From NCBI GenBank assembly GCA_029974855.1, contig JARKQO010000398.1, positions 1 to 6,331 on the forward strand: a stretch of DNA of 6,331 nt, in the 5' to 3' direction. The notes below the pieces were generated by a model, which saw only the letters and a list, made by a program, of their open reading frames with translations, did no database searches and was not told where the DNA came from. The DNA is from Eubacteriales bacterium. GTDB taxonomy: Bacteria > Bacillota_A > Clostridia > Christensenellales > Aristaeellaceae. Both the position numbers and the translations under genes were made by a program. Of this stretch, positions 5,863 to 6,331 are shown in pieces (within the stretch, counting starts at the first letter, position 1; each line of letters opens with the position of its first letter).

Positions 5863-6331
5863 GGCGTCTCCTCCCCTGCCAGGTAAATGGCGGTTTTTCC
5901 ATAGTAGGCGCGCAGGGCGGGCCGGGGGTCGTAGGGCGCGCCGGGGGCCAGCAGGTCCTTCATGAACAGGTCCGGCACCGCGGACAGGGGGGAAAGGGTC
6001 ACTTCCGGCTGGGAAGGGTCCTTCAGCAGGGCTTCCCGGGCGGTCATCTCCCGGTGGTACTGCCGGGCCTCCCCCGTTGCCAAGGACAAAGCCGCGCTGA
6101 CCCCCGCCAGGTTGGGCAGGCCGTAGGTCCTGTCTGTGGGGCGCTTATAGCCCAAAGAGCCCAGGGCTAGAGCCAGTATGGCGGCCAAGGCCAACCCCCG
6201 GGTGAGGGCGGGGGAGAAGAGAGCGGGGGCTTTTTCCTGCCGGGCCTTTTCCAGGCGGCGGGCCCCATAGCCCGCCAGGTAGAAGGCATACAGCAGCCAC
6301 AGCACCACAAAGCTCTGCCAGTAGGTGTCGT
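5859..6331 (-). CDS. DUF6056-type membrane protein, tandem paralogue (partial, N-terminus off the window)
   Basis: The C-terminal 157 or so codons of a second membrane protein of the same family. The frame stays open to the window edge (reading DTYWQSF before the GTG at 6308), so that GTG is an internal valine codon and not a start. DTYWQSFVVLWLLYAFYLAG aligns with LNTYYYTYVLMGCGLALYWAG of the downstream gene, and its tail aligns without gaps: 32 of 53 residues match from NLAGVSAALSL to LFMKD. Two hydrophobic segments are visible (VVLWLLYAFYLAGYG and GLALAAILALALGSLGY), followed by a soluble tail of about 90 residues. The stop TGA shares bases with the ATG of the next gene, so the two are translationally coupled. 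Function is as for its paralogue: possible GT-C-type glycosyl transfer at the membrane, unproven. The upstream two thirds, with the expected acidic loop, cannot be seen. Confidence 0.85.
   Translation of the reverse strand, partial: DTYWQSFVVLWLLYAFYLAGYGARRLEKARQEKAPALFSPALTRGLALAAILALALGSLGYKRPTDRTYGLPNLAGVSAALSLATGEARQYHREMTAREALLKDPSQPEVTLSPLSAVPDLFMKDLLAPGAPYDPRPALRAYYGKTAIYLAGEETP
5868..5876 (-). promoter_or_regulatory. Ribosome binding site of the complete DUF6056-type gene
   Basis: GGGGAGGAG on the minus strand, 5 nt before ATG 5862 and within the end of the upstream paralogue. With the ATGA overlap it supports this start and coupled translation of the two paralogues. Confidence 0.75.
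6021..6126 (-). repeat. Second copy of the coding repeat shared by the two DUF6056-type genes
   Basis: The partner of 4501-4606, lying in the partial upstream paralogue at the equivalent tail position. The ungapped match, including many third codon positions, suggests strong constraint or fairly recent duplication or gene conversion. Confidence 0.65.

Noticed and set aside
4624..5886. Plus-strand open frames opposite the complete DUF6056-type gene (4624-5268 and 5302-5886)
   Set aside because: Their Gln/Gly-rich content mirrors the Leu/Ala/Pro-rich membrane protein on the opposite strand; no ribosome binding site or motif was seen.

Overview
All seven genes in this window lie on the minus strand and are packed nose to tail, so the region reads as a piece of one operon transcribed from 6331 towards 1. 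Both ends are cut: the first gene enters from beyond 6331 and the last runs out past base 1. The DNA is strongly GC-rich, the genes have AAGGAGG-type ribosome binding sites, and DUF6056-type membrane proteins are present. Together these fit a high-GC Bacillota, perhaps a gut Oscillospiraceae/Clostridia member. That placement is inference; no taxonomic marker gene is present.

Layout in transcription order: (1) 3' end of a multi-span membrane protein of DUF6056 type (6331-5859, partial); (2) a complete tandem paralogue of it, 506 aa (5862-4342); (3) a short-chain dehydrogenase/reductase of FabG type (4337-3594); (4) an acyl carrier protein (3551-3315); (5) an ANL-superfamily AMP-forming acyl ligase (3331-1925); (6) a LuxE-family acyl-protein synthetase (1932-853); (7) a LuxC-family acyl-CoA reductase (866 to beyond 1, partial). 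The only gaps are 4 bp and 42 bp, and four junctions overlap (4, 17, 8 and 14 bp), so translational coupling is likely. No internal promoter, terminator, RNA gene, mobile element or CRISPR array was seen.

Genes 3-7 make a self-contained acyl-activation and reduction module. The ligase can adenylate a carboxylic acid and load it on the ACP. The LuxE- and LuxC-like pair can capture an acyl group and reduce it with NAD(P)H to an aldehyde. The SDR could reduce a keto group or that aldehyde. No luciferase (luxAB) or transferase (luxD) gene is visible, so the module is unlikely to serve light production. The two large membrane proteins just upstream resemble GT-C glycosyltransferases in outline. 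A plausible reading is biosynthesis or decoration of a cell-surface glycan or lipid with an unusual acyl-, hydroxyacyl- or aldehyde-derived group. The product is not known from the sequence.
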